A stretch of DNA of 64,000 bases from Siphonodentalium dalli (GCA_032622095.1 CP136069.1:39532194-39596193); one strand, 5' to 3'. Shown: positions 49,347-60,245, counted from the stretch's first letter. Numbers and translations are program-made. Notes: generated by a model not told the origin, from the sequence alone.

Positions 49347-49715
49347 GCGTCACATAACACCCCGAATATCATCAAACCCATAAAATGTACATAATATTAG
49401 AAAAATGGTGAATTATCATATTAAACTGTAACAAATGAGGTATATATTTTTTAGTATTTATGCACTCTATCACACCGTAACTTAACTCTCTGGGCGCCGG
49501 TGACGAGATAACAATAATACAGTAACAGCCTGCAGTATCACTTTTAACACTGCTCAATATATAGCGTGACCAAAGGAAGCTACAATATAATCTGCATGTA
49601 TATTGAACGTGGAATAGACTGTTTCATTGAAATACATTGTGACATATTTCACCGCACATTAGTTCAGTTAGCATAGTAGATTGGCGTATATTTGAGCATG
49701 TATACATGTATATAC
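49347..49715. repeat. tandem duplication, copy B (~369 bp)
   Basis: Second copy with a small deletion (TTTTTTAGTATTT against TTTTTTACTGAGTATTT) and a few substitutions; ends at GTATATAC. Confidence 0.92.
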
Positions 49716-50351
49716 GTCCCAGTTAAGAGCATTATGAGTTACATCATCGGAACACTATATAGCGTCAAGCACCTCGGGTTGGGGCCATTTAACGTTCAGG
49801 ACGTCAGGGTTCAATGGGTTAAATTGGATTTAATCTATGAAAACATAGAAATCATCAGCCATCAGCCAAAAATGATAGCGGACTGTTGGGAGCTCGGCAT
49901 TGAATGAGTTAACTACAGACTACGCTTGATGTCGCTAGTCTGAGAGTAGACCTGAACAGAGAAGAGGGCCACATCTTCTCTCTCTGCGATAAAAACATGG
50001 ATGTGTAAAAGGATACTGTCATTTTCCTCTTATTATTCTTTCCTCAATAAAAAAAATAAAACAAAAAATCAACACGAAAATGCATTCAATTGTAAGAACA
50101 TATATCATCATAAAATGATTGTGATAACTGGAATTAGATATGTTAATAATAAATGCAATAACATTATATTATCACAGAGATAATTAGCACTATTATGATA
50201 AATGAAAACAACAGTTGACAGGATTTCTGCCAGGTTGTAGTCCAGATACGATGATCAGTCTCTCTAAGTTACTCACTGATTTTTCTTCTACAGAGTCAAT
50301 AAATAACCGTCATTTTCAAAAATACACGAGGCCCATATTATAATGCTGGCC
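49716..50351. other. no gene recognised
   Basis: GGGTTAAATTGG and GAATGAGTTAACT at 49812 and 49903 may be ends of a worn TTAA MITE. Otherwise nothing. Confidence 0.4.
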
Positions 50352-50605
50352 TTAACTCTTTCTAAACTAAATGGATTTTCGTACTTTAATAGTTATAAAA
50401 GTAGACATTGGAATTGTCTACCGGTATTATTCATATGGAGGGGTGTTCAGAAACAATGTGCAGACGACAGACAGATGAAAAGATTATACAAGTGCAGAAG
50501 GAATTATATTCATTGGAGGAAAATGTTCAGACAATAAGTGCAATAAAATGACCTATTGTTGAACTTATTATCTGAACAACGAGGTTTTGGTATAGAAAGA
50601 GTTAA
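50352..50605. mobile_element. TTAA MITE (CTCTTTCTA family), shares its right TTAA with the next element
   Basis: TTAA-CTCTTTCTAAACTAAATGG ... GGTATAGAAAGAG-TTAA, related to 15299-15681. Contains ATTCATATGGAGGGGTGTTCAG and GGAGGAAAATGTTCAGA. Confidence 0.82.
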
Positions 50606-50877
50606 CCCTTCCATGACTGGAGCTTCCTGAAATTTTGCGAAAACCCTGTGCCAAAGCATTCTCTTATATATGTGAGTCTGCCATAGGGAGACTCGCCTAT
50701 ATAAGAGAATATATTGGCCTAACAATATTTACTTTGACCTTGTAAGTCAGTGCATTCTCTTCTATATGTGAGGCTCCCTATGGCAGACTCACATATATAA
50801 GAGAATATGCTGACACAGGATCTTTAATGCTGCACCAGAAGAGCTCCCATCATGAACCCCCATCATGAAAGGATTAA
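50602..50877. mobile_element. hairpin-cassette TTAA element
   Basis: TTAA-CCCTTCCATGACTGGAGC, first cassette (50648-50722, CTGCCATAGGGAG centre), linker TTTACTTTGACCTTGTAAG, second cassette (50748-50818), TGCTGCACCAG and CATCATGAAAGGA-TTAA. Confidence 0.88.
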
Positions 50878-51036
50878 ATATGTCTTCAGGGTTCCAGGTA
50901 AAATTTACATATCCTGATTTGCTTTTTATTTAGGTTCTAGTGCATAAAATAACATGTTTAGATTGTGAAATATCAACTGAAAGACACTATCTTGTTTGAT
51001 ACTGAATTTTATATGCATTTATTTCATACACCTGAA

Positions 51037-51269
51037 TGCGGCATTAAAGATCTTGTGCCAGTGCATTCTCTTATATATGCAAGTCTCCCATAGGGATCCT
51101 CACATATATAAGAGAATGCACTGTCTTACACTGTCAAGGTAAATATTGTTAGGCCAATGTATTCTCTTATATATGCAAGGCTCCCTATGGGAGACTCTCA
51201 TATATAAGAGAATGCATTGGCACAGGGTTTTCGCAAAATTTCAGGAAGCTCCAGTCATGTAAGGGTTAA
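51037..51269. mobile_element. hairpin-cassette TTAA element, left end truncated
   Basis: Starts within GCGGCATTAAAGATCTTGTG, two cassettes (51055-51125, 51148-51230) and right end CTCCAGTCATGTAAGGG-TTAA. Confidence 0.85.
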
Positions 51270-51614
51270 AAGGATAGCAATAATTATTTGTTAATTTTTA
51301 AATAACAAAATGCCATTCTTTTGTTTTTATAATAAGTTCACATGTTGTATTTAGTTTTCAACATTTCTGAAGTGAAACAAAAGATACAAAGCAACAACAA
51401 AGTGATGTACAGGTATACTTTTTAGATGATGTTGTTGTAACTGGAGATTAGCCATGAATACATCTTTGATAATTATAAATACGTCACTTTAATTAATAGA
51501 GATCAAAAGTGTCCACCTGGCAGAAAACCTGAAAAGGTGAGATTGATTGATAATGGAAGAGCTAGGATTATTAAAATAGCACGGGAAATGGTTATAAAAT
51601 GCAATAAGTTTAAT

Positions 51615-51859
51615 TTAACCCTTTCATGATGAGAGCTGCACTGTTGCAGCATTAATGACCCTGTAAGCGAGTCTCCAATAGGGAGCCTTGCATATTATAA
51701 CAGAATGCATTTGCTTACAAGGTCAAGGTAAATATTGTTAGGCCAATGTATTCTCTTACATATGCAATTCTCCCAAAGGGAGACTCACTTATGTAAGAGA
51801 ATGCATTGGCACATGATTTTTTGCAAAATTTCAGGAAGCTCCAGTCAAGGAAGGGTCAA
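51615..51859. mobile_element. hairpin-cassette TTAA element, right target mutated
   Basis: TTAA-CCCTTTCATGATGAGAGC, a reduced first cassette (51662-51715), linker with TTACAAGGTCAAGGTAA, second cassette (51735-51815), right AAGGAAGGG-TCAA. Confidence 0.85.
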
Positions 51860-51947
51860 GTGGATAGAAACTCAGAAAATGTCCCACATTAAACCATGAA
51901 CTCAGATTAAAAAAATAAATAAAATATGGAATCCTGACTTACTAAGA

Positions 51948-52243
51948 CCGTAACCATTTCTTTGCTAAATGGATTTTCCAATCAGTTATAATAGTATACA
52001 TTGTGGTCTAGTATTCATTTGGACGGATGTTCAGTTAATAAAAGCAGACGGCAGACAGATATAAGAATAATACAAGTGCAGAAGGAAAACCTATTCATTG
52101 GTGGGAAATGTTCAAATGATAAGGTCAACAAATGGCCCATGGAAGTTTATTGGAATTTATTTTCTGAACATTTCCTAAAGGAAATACTCATCAATCGAGA
52201 ATTTAATAAAATGAGGGTTGCTAATGAGGGTTGCTAATATTAA
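51948..52243. mobile_element. TTAA MITE of the 50352-50605 family, left end decayed
   Basis: Contains TTTGGACGGATGTTCAG, GCAGACGGCAGACAGATA, GGGAAATGTTCA and ATTTTCTGAACATTTCC. Its right limit coincides with the TTAA at 52240. Confidence 0.65.
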
Positions 52244-52422
52244 CCCTTTCAGTGCCAAGTCCGATTTTTGTATTAACCCATATTTCCTTGATCATTTTTC
52301 AAATTTATTGATTATAATAATGTAATACATTGATGGAAAGAGCTCTTATAATCAATAAATTTGAAAAATGCCCAGGAAATATGGGTTGATACAAAAATCG
52401 GACTTGGCACTGAAAGGGTTAA
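52240..52422. mobile_element. near-perfect palindromic TTAA MITE
   Basis: TTAA-CCCTTTCAGTGCCAAGTC ... GACTTGGCACTGAAAGGG-TTAA, with arms of ~75 bp (AATTTATTGATTATAA / TTATAATCAATAAATT) around GTAATACATTGATGGAAAG. Its ends match those of 62683-62928. Confidence 0.92.
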
Positions 52423-52799
52423 AGATATGATTCTGTGTCTCCAAAAAGAATTATAATCTGTGTCTCCGATAACAATAATATACAGGTTCAAGCTCAATCA
52501 CAGAAAATCTATTCTACATAATTATCAGAAGATTACTTCATCAATATCATGTGAACAACTCAACTGATTTACTGAATAGCCTCCGAGATTTACATAAACT
52601 TTAATAGCACTAAACTGTCACTTGTTATCAAAGATTAACTTATGTGACATTAACATTTGTTGGCACTAAAACATGGTTGAATTATTTTCGCTGAATTACA
52701 TCATACTTCGAGGCTCGTGTTTTGTTTGTATTATTGTGTATGGTGGTGGTCGTGGTGTCGGGCGACAAAACAGTGATTACAATGTTTACTTGAAGAGTC

Positions 52800-53026
52800 T
52801 TAATCCTTCCATGACGGAAGGTGCGCTGGTGCAGCATTAAAGATCATTCTCTTATATTTCTCCCTAGGGAGCCTCGCATATATAAGAGAATGCACTGGCT
52901 TAAATGGTCACAGTAAATATTATTAAGCCAATGTACTGTCTTATATAAGCGAGGCACCCTATGGGAGACTCGCATATATAAGAGAATGTATAGACACATG
53001 GTTTTCGTAAAATTTGGAAGGGTTAA
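52800..53026. mobile_element. hairpin-cassette TTAA element with one damaged cassette
   Basis: TTAA-TCCTTCCATGACGGAAGG, a shortened first cassette (52846-52902), a second (52925-52995), right TTTGGAAGGG-TTAA. Confidence 0.82.
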
Positions 53027-53326
53027 CAGGCTAAATCCATTTCTCTCAGTGATTGTAAATGGCGAAAACTTCTGAACAAATCCATAACATGACACATCAA
53101 ATTAGGTCTCGTTCCTATTCTTGCATTTTATGATTTGATCATGATGTCTGCAATGCGACCCATATGAATGCATCAATGATATTATGATTGTTCTAATTCA
53201 GAGGCAGAAATCGAGGATGACCACTTGCATCCAATCATGATGCCACCTTCAAAGGCATTTACAAAATGGCCAGCCAAAATGTTAGCAGTACTATTTCTGA
53301 GTTTCTCACCATATGCATGGGAATTA
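53027..53326. other. downstream of the SLC51A-like stop; nothing recognised
   Basis: Would be 3' UTR or 3' flank of the SLC51A-like gene. No clear polyadenylation signal on the minus strand. Confidence 0.4.
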
Positions 53327-53510
53327 CATTAATGCCCTAAATAATCGACTCCTTAATCACAGCAGAATTATGGGTAATTTTTTAGGATTTAGTTGGAAAT
53401 ATGGCTTGTTGCCATTCATCAGAACGCTCTCACCATAATAGCTTTCCGGTGAATGGCAAAAAGCCATATTTCTGCTGTGGATGAGGAGTCGATTATTAAG
53501 GGCATTACTG
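53327..53510. mobile_element. palindromic TA-target MITE, copy 4, in the probable 3' UTR of SLC51A
   Basis: CATTAATGCCC ... GGGCATTACTG with TA flanks. The inner part of the right arm has a deletion (AAAAAGCCATATTTCTGCTGTGG). It begins 22 bases past the SLC51A-like stop codon. Confidence 0.85.
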
Positions 53511-53532
53511 TAAATGTTTCACGTGCAAGTGA

Positions 53533-53729
53533 TTATTCAGGGATTAAGGTAAATGTATCATTGTTATACTTGGGATATGAGTCGTTCTTGATGTTGGTCG
53601 TTTCTGTTGGAGTTTCTAGAGATGACAGGTCAAAGGTCATTGAAACCTCATTATCAGGTCTGCGGTATGCGTATCTTTGAAGAAGCCCCAAGAAGAACAT
53701 CTCTATAGTAAGCGCTGAATGCTGAATAC
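53533..53729 (-). CDS. SLC51A: SLC51A/OST-alpha-like terminal exon with stop codon
   Basis: Last coding exon: acceptor TCTCTTATTGCAG, then two bases completing the split codon, 64 codons and TAA at 53533-53535. The start continues the final membrane region (SALTIEMFFLGLLQRYAYR), followed by a hydrophilic tail rich in Ser, Thr, Asp and Asn, as expected for the cytoplasmic C-terminus of OST-alpha. With the other two exons this gives ~186 of the ~340 residues usual for the family. A palindromic TA-target MITE starts 22 bases after the stop on the transcript strand, so it probably lies in the 3' UTR. No AATAAA was found before it. Both splice phases fit exactly, which argues for one functional gene and not scattered pseudogene pieces. 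Confidence 0.88.
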
Positions 53730-54759
53730 CTGCAATAAGAGATAATAGTTGCAAGGTTTAGATTGTATAAAGTATTGTTCAGATGAGTCTGTTGCATGTG
53801 TTGCGTTGAAATTGGATTCAGACAACAACACCAAGGCGTTCAGATGGCTGTGCAAGCCTGAATTTAATGTTCTGCAAATGTCAGACACACTAAATTCAGA
53901 CTGGGACATTACATTATATCCATTAACGCACATAACAGAGAGATTCTATTTCAACGCAATGTAAGGCATAACGCATATCTTATTATATGGTGTGCATCAC
54001 GATGTTTCTTGTTTTCAATCAATAAAGAACGGCGGTTGTCTTCGAAGCAAAGGAAAATTGACTTGCATTTATGTCAATATAGAGTGTTAGTTGTTGGGAT
54101 TTGACAGGTTCAAAGTGATGTGAAACACTCCGGTTGGTGATCAAATAGAAATGGAGAATATTCTTGCTCAAAGTAGTTACTTTTACAAATATTAATACAA
54201 AGTTAAAATACACACACCGTCATTTTTATATATTAATTAAATACAATAACTCTCGATGGCGAAATAATTTGCGTTTGTTTATCGCCGATTGTCGCGTCCT
54301 GAATCGAGATATAAATATTAACAATTAAGCGTAGATCAGACGATGTTTCTTTGGCATGGTATAATGGCCAATTTCTTTTGAGTTTTTCAGTGATGCTAGT
54401 AGAATGCTACATTCTCAGAGATGGCATAGCGTCTGAGTACTAACTTATCAGTTTCTCGCACCTGAACAAGTACATAATATGCCTTTAACATTATCGTATA
54501 CTTAATTTATTACAGATAAATTGATTTGCAATATTGCATTTATTCCAATATCGAACTTCCAAATTAATGATAGACTATTCCAATGTATACTTTAATAACT
54601 GAATGGGAGAATCCATTTAGTATTGAATGGGTTAAAGATGATGTATCCCTTCCCTAAAACTTCTGCATACATCCACATGTGTGTACCAGTATATATATTA
54701 TATAGATAATAAATGGCTTGGAGTTGATTATGCCAAAATAGTGGTCCTCAAGGAGGAAT
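53730..54759. other. start of the last SLC51A-like intron; nothing recognised
   Basis: AT-rich intronic sequence. TGCAAATGTCAGACACACTAAA (53873-53894) is a stray piece of the GAGGTCCCC foldback family. Confidence 0.45.
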
Positions 54760-55668
54760 AGTCCATGAGCCGCAAATCCCAATACTCACACAATATCTGT
54801 GTCTGATTTTGTCACACTTTTATTTACCGTGAATTTTGGAAATCAGTCTCAGATTTTACAATTTACGGCAATCTGTTGATGATGGCAGTTGGGCATAACT
54901 ATGTTATTAGTTACATCTAACAGCACCTCTTCATGATTCATGCATTTATTGCTATAAATACGTCATTAGCAAAGACATTTTTGCAAAATTTATATAATAA
55001 CTATATTATATAAATAACTTCCGCTGGCATTACAAAATTAGGACTGTCCGCTTGCCAACCAAATGGACAAACTATTAAATACATTGGCTAGGTATGATCG
55101 GACATTTGTAAGATCATTACAATTCACAAATAAATCTAATGATATGCCTATATTGCAACAAGTATCATACACTGTATAGTTTAAGGTTGGCCGTATCTTC
55201 AGGCGGCAAACCGATTTTGCAAAATGAGTTTGTTACTATAAATAGAAAAAGAATAGTAGGCATGTAGGAATCCTACTGGGGTACTATCGTAAAATAGTAT
55301 AGCAGTGTGCAGCCAATCAGAATGCAAGAAAGTCATGTGAGATATAATATATGTATATAGGTTAATTATCACCACCATGTGTGTTTCCGAGATCCATATT
55401 CAAGTCGAGCTACCTTCTCTGGGCCATATATGATCAAGTCCATCAGGACGAGACGACATGAGGCCCAGAGAAGGTAGAGAGACATAACTATCTCGATAAC
55501 CAGGGTTTCCGTTAGTACGGCTCAGGGTCCGTAGGACGGCCTCATTCTGCTCGCAGATGATCTGTTTGATTCATACATGTACCAAAAGTCAGTAGCAATA
55601 TGTCATAAATAAATCACACTGCAACGGGAGTTCGGGGATTAAACAGAATACTGGTGAAAAAGCTGTCG
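54760..55668. repeat. ~0.9 kb segmental duplicate A (partner 57064-57969)
   Basis: From TAGTCCATGAGCCGC to AAAAAGCTGTC, ~98 percent identical to the partner. Contains a hairpin at 55418-55480 (CTACCTTCTCTGGGCC / GGCCCAGAGAAGGTAG). No coding frame shared by the two copies was recognised. Confidence 0.93.
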
Positions 55669-56999
55669 ATTCAGCAGTGTTTCACCGGTACAGCGTAACC
55701 CTTTGAAATCAAAGCGCCAAAACTACAACGTAATGTTTGGTGTGCAATGGAATAGCGACATTATATACTGCGTAATACATGTCGCGGTAAGCCGGTAACA
55801 TCAAAGAATGCCGGATTGCTGCGTACGCCTATTTATGTTCACGTGGTTGAAACCACACACGCTCGGAGATTCCGTGCTATCGTACGATTACATAATTTGA
55901 TCAAAGAATGCCGAATTGCTGAGTAGTAGGGATCAACATACGCCAGCAGGCGGTTCTCCAATAAAAGGAGGTGTCTACCAGCTAGGTAAAGGTAAAAGGC
56001 TGAGTTGGGACATTTTTATGCACGGAATTGTCGTGGATGAAACTACTCATGCTCCGAGATCGTACTATTATAATATGGAACCTGTCCCAAATCAGTCTTT
56101 ATAGCAGGAATTCATAGTGACAACACCATTCATTTGAGCCATATTACATGCATGGGTGATAAACACAACAAAAACATACCCCCCCCCCAATATGGAGATA
56201 AAGTCAAAGTATGGTCAATATAGTTTCGTTGTCCCGTCTGGGTCCCCAAGAACAAACAACGACGCACATGTTCACATTTCCCGCCAAAACTCAATTATAT
56301 ATACCGGTGTTTTATAACATGTTGGCTAAAACTCTGTTCTATATGGCAGCGGTTGTCAGTTGTTGGACCAATACATACTATTGAACAAGCTACGTACGTG
56401 TGTTCCGAGTTTGAAAGATTTCGCTACCATTCGTATTTGGACGCTATAAATATCTCTTGCAGACAAATCCTGCAGTATGACGCCACAGCGCACAAATATC
56501 TTTTCAGTTTGAACTTTCATTTTCACGGAAGCTACTTGATATTCTCGGACATACTTAATTCAATTCTCCTTGCTAGGTATTATTATTATTGATCAATGCA
56601 TAGATGCTTTTTAGTGTTTAGTTTCATTTACCTGTCGGAATCATATTGTAAGTTATAAATTTGTAAACTCTGTAACCCGTAACTTGTTCATTTATATACT
56701 TTCAATCAGACGGCAGTCTGACGTGCGTAATTACATGATTAATTATCTGGATACCGTCAACAGAATTAATGCACCCAAGGAAATGATCGAGTTGTGTAAT
56801 ATACGTAGCTTTGGGTTGCTTTGTGGGAAACTCAGGTGCAATTAAGGAAATTGCTTCTTTTCATAGTCAAATAACAAAATTTTCGCCTGACAGAACGAAC
56901 CATGGTCGTCCCGTCGCGTTATGTGTTTTCCCCAATACGGACTCATTAATTTCCCCTTGGTGGAAACCCTGCGATAACACACAAAGAAAAATACATGTA
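55669..56999. other. intronic; no gene recognised
   Basis: Two imperfect direct repeats (GAATGCCGGATTGCTG at 55807 and GAATGCCGAATTGCTG at 55906). Frames at 55916-56104 and 56353-56592 match no family I know. Confidence 0.35.
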
Positions 57000-57066
57000 C
57001 AGTAATGCTCTAATTAATCGACTTCTTAACCACAGCAGAATTATGGGTAACTTTTCAGGATTTAGT
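57000..57066. mobile_element. palindromic TA-target MITE, left fragment (copy 5)
   Basis: CAGTAATGCTCTAATTAATC through TTTCAGGATTTAG, then cut by duplicate B. It and 35 bp of upstream flank (GAAACCCTGCGATAACACAC...) recur at 58020-58120. Confidence 0.9.
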
Positions 57067-57969
57067 CCATGAGCCGCAAATCCCAATACTCACACAATAT
57101 CTGTGTCTGATTTTGTCACACTTTTATTTACCGTGAATTTTGGAAATCAGTCTCAGATTTTACAATTTACGGCAATCTGTTGATGATGGCAGTTGGGCAT
57201 AACTATGTTATTAGTTACATCTAACAGCACCTCTTCATGATTCATGCATTTATTGCTATAAATACGTCATTAGCAAAGACATTTTTGCTAAATTTATATA
57301 ATAACTATATTATATAAATAACTTCCGCTGGCATTACAAAATTAGGACTGTCCGCTTGCCAACCAAATGGACAAACTATTAAATACATTGGCTAGGTATG
57401 ATCGGACATTTGTAAGATCATTACAATTCACAAATAAATCTAATGATATGCCTATATTGCAACAAGTATCGTACACTGTATAGTTTAAGGTTGGCCGTAT
57501 CTTCAGGCGGCAAACCGATTTCGCAAAATGAGTTTGTTACTATAAATAGTAAAAGAATAGTAGGCATGTAGGAATCCTACTGGGGTACTATCGTAAAATA
57601 GTATAGCAGTGTGCAGCCAATCAGAATGCGAGAAAGTCATGTGAGATATAATATATGTATATAGGTTAATTATCACCACCATGTGTTTCCGAGATCCATA
57701 TTCAAGTCGAGCTACCTTCTCTGGGCCATATATGATCAAGTCCATCAGGACGAGACGACATGAGGCCCAGAGAAGGTAGAGAGACATAACTATCTCGATA
57801 ACCAGGGTTTCCGTTAGTACGGCTCAGGGTCCGTAGGACGGCCTCATTCTGCTCGCAGATGATCTGTTTGATTCATACATGTACCAAAAGTCAGTAGCAA
57901 TATGTCATAAATAAATCACACTGCAACGGGAGTTCGGGGATTAAACAGAATACTGGTGAAAAAGCTGTC
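57064..57969. repeat. ~0.9 kb segmental duplicate B, inserted within a MITE
   Basis: Second copy in the same orientation. It begins directly after the left ~65 bp of a TA-target MITE (CAGGATTTAG|TCCATGAGC) and is followed by 48 bp repeating GGCTCAGGGTCCGTAGGACG from inside the duplicate, then by a second copy of the MITE's flank. Confidence 0.93.
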
Positions 57970-58056
57970 AGGCTCAGGGTCCGTAGGACGGCTTCATTCC
58001 GATCGCAGATGATCTGTTTGAAACCCTGCGATAACACACAAAGAAAAATACATGTA

Positions 58057-58228
58057 CAGTAATGCTCTAATTAATCGACTTCTTAACCACAGCAGAATTA
58101 TGGGTAACTATTCAGGATTTAGTCGGAAAAATGGCTTGTTGCCATTCATTGGAAAGCTCTGACTAAATCCTGAAATGTTACCCATCATTCTGCTGTGGTT
58201 AAGAAGTCGATTAATTAGAGCATTACTG
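58057..58228. mobile_element. palindromic TA-target MITE, complete (copy 6)
   Basis: CAGTAATGCTC ... GAGCATTACTG with TA flanks. Terminal CTC/GAG instead of CCC/GGG on both arms shows a compensatory pair of changes shared with the fragment at 57000. Confidence 0.9.
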
Positions 58229-59574
58229 TAGGTAACGCACCACATAGTTGATGTTGTGGTGCTTCCCCATCAAGACTGACGTTATCAATGACTAAATGTC
58301 TCAAAGTAGATCAGAATAATCATATGCACTAGTGCACTAGAAGATTGAGGACAGTGCACCCGAACGGTGTCAAAGCAAAGATAGGTAACCCAGACATTTT
58401 GTGTCATTATGACATACACTAGCTCGTAGGTATGTGTACGTCGCCGATCCGACATAACCCAATGTGATATTACCTGTAACATTATTAGACTTTTGAGTGG
58501 TAATTGGGGAATCTCGTTTCCGATTTAACCACGCCTCCGTAATTACTTCCTAGATACTGTCGCTAACTCTTGCAAGCGCTGGCGGCTGGGCGGTTTATGA
58601 GACTGTGAGCTGGAGCGAGTGCATGGTGCTAATTGCCAGAATTGATTGGGCATAAAATAAAAACGATATACAAAGGAGGGAAACAATATAATGTCTTGAT
58701 ATGATTTAAGACTGACTCAATTCATGTTTCAGGACACGTCTGCGCACAATAATAATTAATAATATGCCAGACAAAAATTATGCGAAATAATTTCGTCCTA
58801 AGTGATTTCTTTTTTTTTCGGTGTGAATGAAATTCGCACGGTAACACTCGTCCGTCCTAGCAATGATTATGAAGTGAGAAAAACTATTTGTAAAGGATAA
58901 CATGTAGGTGCCAATGTATATACGTAGTGAAAGTAGTCCTCCCTTTCAATCTTAATTTCCACACATGTGCCGGTATTTTAGCAAGTAACTGGCCCTACAC
59001 AACCAGACATGTCAGTTTCTAAAAAGAAATCATAACATAAATGACGTCAGAATGCAGTGCACATGCTAATCAGATTTTGCCATAAAGTGACAACCATTCA
59101 TCTGAGTTACGCGTCGGCTTTTTTCTTTGATTTACCGATGTGACGCCACACAAAGGAAGCAAACTGTTCTTAAAATATATGGTGTTTGGTTTTGAGTGTA
59201 ATTTTAAGCCGATGGCCATTTCGAATCACCGGGACAAGCACCCGTGTTATTCAACCTGATATGTTGGTCTTAAGAGGTTATGAACTAATGGATGTCACAA
59301 CCTATAACGGATGTGTCGGATTAACACACAGGAAACGAGGCTGCATTTCATTTGAATTTTCACACGTTTGATCTGCGAAGGCATTGGCAATAGACACTAG
59401 AGAAATAATAGAGCTTAGTTGTTGCATAATATAACAAAATGAGCTTTAATAACACGGAAGTGATAAACTAATATGCCTTCTGGAAGAAAGATATTGTTTA
59501 AACTGTTCGTACTTCCAACCAACTATCTGCATATATGCATCGACTAATAACAATATGTTTTGCTCTAATTTTTA
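58229..59574. other. intronic; no gene recognised
   Basis: No repeat or coding similarity recognised. More DDE pieces of the adjacent pseudogene could be hidden on the minus strand but were not found. Confidence 0.4.
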
Positions 59575-60245
59575 TTATAGATTTTTAGTCACTATTAAGT
59601 GTGACTTAATTTGTACATTCAACGATGCCGGTTTATGTAGTTGAATCTCGGTAGTGTTTATAATACGCATCGTCTAAAGTCGAAGTTTTGTCTTAGGTTT
59701 CATAATTAATGTCAGATAGAACTTCTCCTTCAAATCTAACTTCCCCATGTCTGATTTCTTGACACCTTGTACACATGGTAACGGACGAGTAGAATCATTT
59801 GAAACAAGAAACTTGTATACCGCATCGAAACGATAATTACTGAATCCGGTATAATATTGTAGAAGGTTGGATTTCTTTGAGGCGTTGTCTACCGAAAAAG
59901 AACGGTGGTGATTTGTTTACATCATTGTTCTGTTTATTTGTCCCTCTTTGAAACGAAAATTATTTTAGCAAACTATATCACTTAAAAATCCGAAATACAC
60001 ATATAAACTATATTAACATACCTTTGAACAAACGTATGTATTCCTTGAAATCCTGTCAATATTGAAGTTTTCGTTACTTTTGTTACACAGTCTGATCCAA
60101 CGTAAACATCATTCATTGTTGGTTTTCGGCTTCGAAATTGGCCAAAATATCACCGTTGATTTAACGTTAGAACTTAGAATCTGGCTCCAATTTGTTTTAT
60201 ATAACGACTGTCACTATTACAAGATGCATACGCACACCTAGACAT
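59575..60245 (-). pseudogene. decayed THAP / HTH_Tnp_4 / DDE_Tnp_4 transposase
   Basis: Three segments, read on the minus strand in family order. First (60245-60022): Met-Ser-Arg then a CxxxxC pair (CAYASC), SDSRY, then in a shifted frame FWPISKPKT, an in-frame TGA, CLRWIRLCN, and finally YVCSK at a GTATGT donor. This is a THAP zinc finger (C-x2-4-C ... C-x2-H) whose last His would come from the next exon. Second (59880-59674): LLQYYTGFSNYRFDAVYKFL, then LDLKEKFYLTL, matching the start of a THAP-associated HTH transposase region, ending at TAG. Third (59660-59575): TTEIQLHKPASLNVQ then KSHLIV, matching the first catalytic block of DDE_Tnp_4, where the expected catalytic Asp is Asn. Frameshifts, three stops and a missing HTH centre show it is dead. 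The architecture fits PIF/Harbinger-like (ISL2EU-type) elements. It lies in the last SLC51A intron, same strand. Confidence 0.75.

Noticed and set aside
50640-53000. Regularly spaced palindromes as a CRISPR array
   Set aside because: The repeats are parts of separate TTAA elements, spacing is irregular, linkers are homologous, and the sequence is eukaryotic.
55916-56104. 62-codon ORF in the SLC51A-like intron
   Set aside because: It matches no family I recognise. Part of it is an imperfect direct repeat of the sequence just upstream (55807 vs 55906).
56353-56592. 79-codon ORF, possible exon on the plus strand
   Set aside because: No conserved pattern, no splice signals, and it lies in the intron of a gene on the other strand.
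1478-58228. The CAGTAATGCCC palindromes as transcription terminators or structured RNA genes
   Set aside because: TA target duplications, nesting and sequence decay show they are transposable elements.
60022-60210. New gene start: ATG at 60112 with a TATATAAA-like box (~60200), a CCAAT box (~60382) and a GTATGT donor
   Set aside because: The same bases read in another phase give a clear THAP zinc finger ending in YVCSK at that donor. The promoter-like words fall inside that relic.
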